DNA of 64,000 bases from contig NZ_CP066129.1 of NCBI RefSeq assembly GCF_019242955.1, positions 496,001-560,000 of the forward strand, written 5' to 3'. Below, one piece after another: positions 62,563 to 64,000 of this stretch. The notes beneath the pieces were generated by a model. That model did not search any database and was not told the DNA's origin. It saw only the letters and a list, made by a program, of their open reading frames with translations. Position 1 is the first letter of the stretch. Each line of letters starts with the position of its first letter. The stretch comes from Morganella morganii. Its GTDB lineage: Bacteria > Pseudomonadota > Gammaproteobacteria > Enterobacterales > Enterobacteriaceae. The position numbers were made by a program, and so were the translations under genes.

Positions 62563-64000
62563 TTAAAATGCCGGGACATACGGCAGAATACCACGTTCAA
62601 GCATTTTCTGACTGCCCAGACTGTAATTGCTGCTCATACCGCGTAATTCGATATTAAACGTGATTTTATTGTCGTATTCACTGGCATCATTTTTCCAGTC
62701 GATAATCTTACGTTCGTAACCGACGTTTGCCGCCCAGCAGCAGGTATTATATTGCAGACCGACTAACTGGCTGGCCGGCTGGCTCTCTTTGGTGTCATAG
62801 TAATACTGACCGACAAAGGCCCACTGCTCGGCAACCGGCCAGCTGGCGACGATACCGACCTGAGAGATACCTTTCTGGTTCGGGCGCGTAACATAACCTC
62901 CGCCGTACTGAGTATGCTGGCGCATTGCCTGAATATAGTCACGGTCCACATAGCGGTAGTTCAGCTGAATCAGACGCTCTGCATCCTGGCGGTACTCCAT
63001 CGTGGCATTCGACATGGAGACACTGCCCAGACGGCGGTCATACTGGATACCGCCTTTCAGACCCCAGTTGTCGTTATAACGCCACATGGCATCACCTGCC
63101 CAGACCATCGAGCCGGTTTCATCTTTTTCATCCACAACCGTTTTTTGAGAATCACCGGTACGCGGACGTTCAAAGTAGTAGATTTGACCCACAGAAACAT
63201 TAAATCGTTCAACTAATTCATCATCATAAATCCGGCTGGTTACCCCTGTGGTCACCTGGTTGGCAGAGGCAATACGATCCAGACCACTGTACATACGGTC
63301 ACGGAACAGGCCGCTGTAGCTGGACTGCATCAGGGTGGAGTCGAAGTTATTGATGTTATCCTGGTTTTTATACGGGACATACAGGTACTGCGCACGTGGC
63401 TCTAATGTCTGGGTGAAGCTTTCATTAAAGAACATCGGCCGCTCGAAGATCATCTTCGCATCAGCTTTAAACTGCGGCAGCACACGGGTAACATTTTTTT
63501 CCAGCCCGGCGTTATTCGGTGTATCAGGAATGTCCTGATCATAATGGGTCGCCATCAGCTTCGCTTCAGTATTGAAGCTGGCCCAGCCGTTAGACAACGG
63601 CAGGTTGAGGGTTGGTTCCGCATGCAGACGGGTGGCATCCGGATTATTTTTACCCACGCTGGTAAAGCGGGCGACCTGACCATAGGCGCGGAAATCAAAC
63701 ACACCGAGGTTGTTTTTATAATAGTTGAGATCCAGCTGCGGTTCGGCACGGTAGGATGTCGCGTTATCATTATTGGTCAGGATCTGGAATTGTTTGGCCG
63801 TAACGGTGGCATTCCAGTTTGACTTGCGGATACCTACTGCCAGTTTCTGTGTGGCATAGCCGTCAGTGGAGTTACCGTAAGCGGATGTAAAGTCAGTAAA
63901 ATAGCGCGAATCGCTGACCTTGGTGTAGTCAGAAGAGAACCACCAGTCCTGTGCGAATGAGCCGTTGTGACCCCAGTAGAATAACCAGCGGTCATTCGAA
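62563..64000 (-). CDS. lptD: LPS-assembly protein LptD, C-terminal part (5' end outside window)
   Basis: Outer-membrane beta-barrel that inserts lipopolysaccharide into the outer leaflet together with LptE. The frame is open from the right edge of the window; the visible 478 codons cover most of the barrel. Landmarks are [20 protein letters not shown], the adjacent conserved cysteines in [18 protein letters not shown] that form disulfides with the N-terminal domain, and a C-terminal strand ending [10 protein letters not shown]. surA follows 70 bases downstream. Confidence 0.97.
   Translation of the reverse strand, partial: SNDRWLFYWGHNGSFAQDWWFSSDYTKVSDSRYFTDFTSAYGNSTDGYATQKLAVGIRKSNWNATVTAKQFQILTNNDNATSYRAEPQLDLNYYKNNLGVFDFRAYGQVARFTSVGKNNPDATRLHAEPTLNLPLSNGWASFNTEAKLMATHYDQDIPDTPNNAGLEKNVTRVLPQFKADAKMIFERPMFFNESFTQTLEPRAQYLYVPYKNQDNINNFDSTLMQSSYSGLFRDRMYSGLDRIASANQVTTGVTSRIYDDELVERFNVSVGQIYYFERPRTGDSQKTVVDEKDETGSMVWAGDAMWRYNDNWGLKGGIQYDRRLGSVSMSNATMEYRQDAERLIQLNYRYVDRDYIQAMRQHTQYGGGYVTRPNQKGISQVGIVASWPVAEQWAFVGQYYYDTKESQPASQLVGLQYNTCCWAANVGYERKIIDWKNDASEYDNKITFNIELRGMSSNYSLGSQKMLERGILPYVPAF

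Overview
This window is a contiguous piece of chromosome from a gammaproteobacterium of the Enterobacterales, most likely Morganella or a close relative. Nearly every protein reads as an ortholog of the E. coli K-12 proteins at the corresponding loci. The moderate-to-high G+C codon use argues against the A+T-rich relatives Proteus and Providencia. The assignment rests on protein recall and base composition, not on a search. There are about 50 real protein genes, two of them cut by the window edges (thrA at the left, lptD at the right). I see no tRNA, rRNA, CRISPR array, insertion sequence or prophage.

Layout. 1-15 kb matches the E. coli 0-minute region: thrA'-thrB-thrC, yaaA, talB, mog, an MFS symporter, dnaK-dnaJ behind two heat-shock promoters, an unrecognised 192-residue gene, an EamA permease, nhaA-nhaR and rpsT. 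15-27 kb holds ribF-ileS-lspA, an unusual array of hairpins, fkpB-ispH, dapB and carA-carB with pyrimidine-type and ArgR-type control sites. 27-31 kb has an A+T-rich insert coding for a short trimeric autotransporter, then dkgA, yqhD and yghB on the minus strand, with tandem repeats upstream of yqhD. 32-41 kb holds Fur-controlled exbB-exbD, cca-ygiM, ygiF-glnE-hldE and ubiK. 41-49 kb holds the FMN-riboswitch-controlled ribB, ygiD, ygiBC, tolC and the nudF-cpdA-yqiA cluster. 49-58 kb holds parE-parC-plsC-ftsP, a LysE-type exporter coupled to a nucleotidyltransferase, and folA. 58-64 kb is the minus-strand lptD'-surA-pdxA-rsmA-apaG-apaH cluster.

Functional themes are amino-acid and pyrimidine precursor synthesis (thrBC, dapB, carAB), protein folding in cytoplasm and envelope (dnaKJ, fkpB, surA), outer-membrane assembly and export (lptD, lspA, tolC, hldE), DNA topology (parCE), flavin supply (ribF, ribB), and ion, iron and aldehyde stress (nhaAR, exbBD, yqhD-dkgA).

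Most of the window is ordinary housekeeping DNA. The points that deserve a second look are: a CCA-adding enzyme whose HD-domain catalytic residues are replaced; a 190-base non-coding array of five hairpins bounded by two near-identical palindromes between lspA and fkpB; five 15-base tandem repeats upstream of yqhD; an orphan gene after dnaJ; and a headless YadA-type adhesin in an A+T-rich island. Gene starts were moved from the longest open frame where ribosome-binding sites and family length supported it; non-ATG starts are used by thrB, rpsT, ispH, carA, cca and cpdA.
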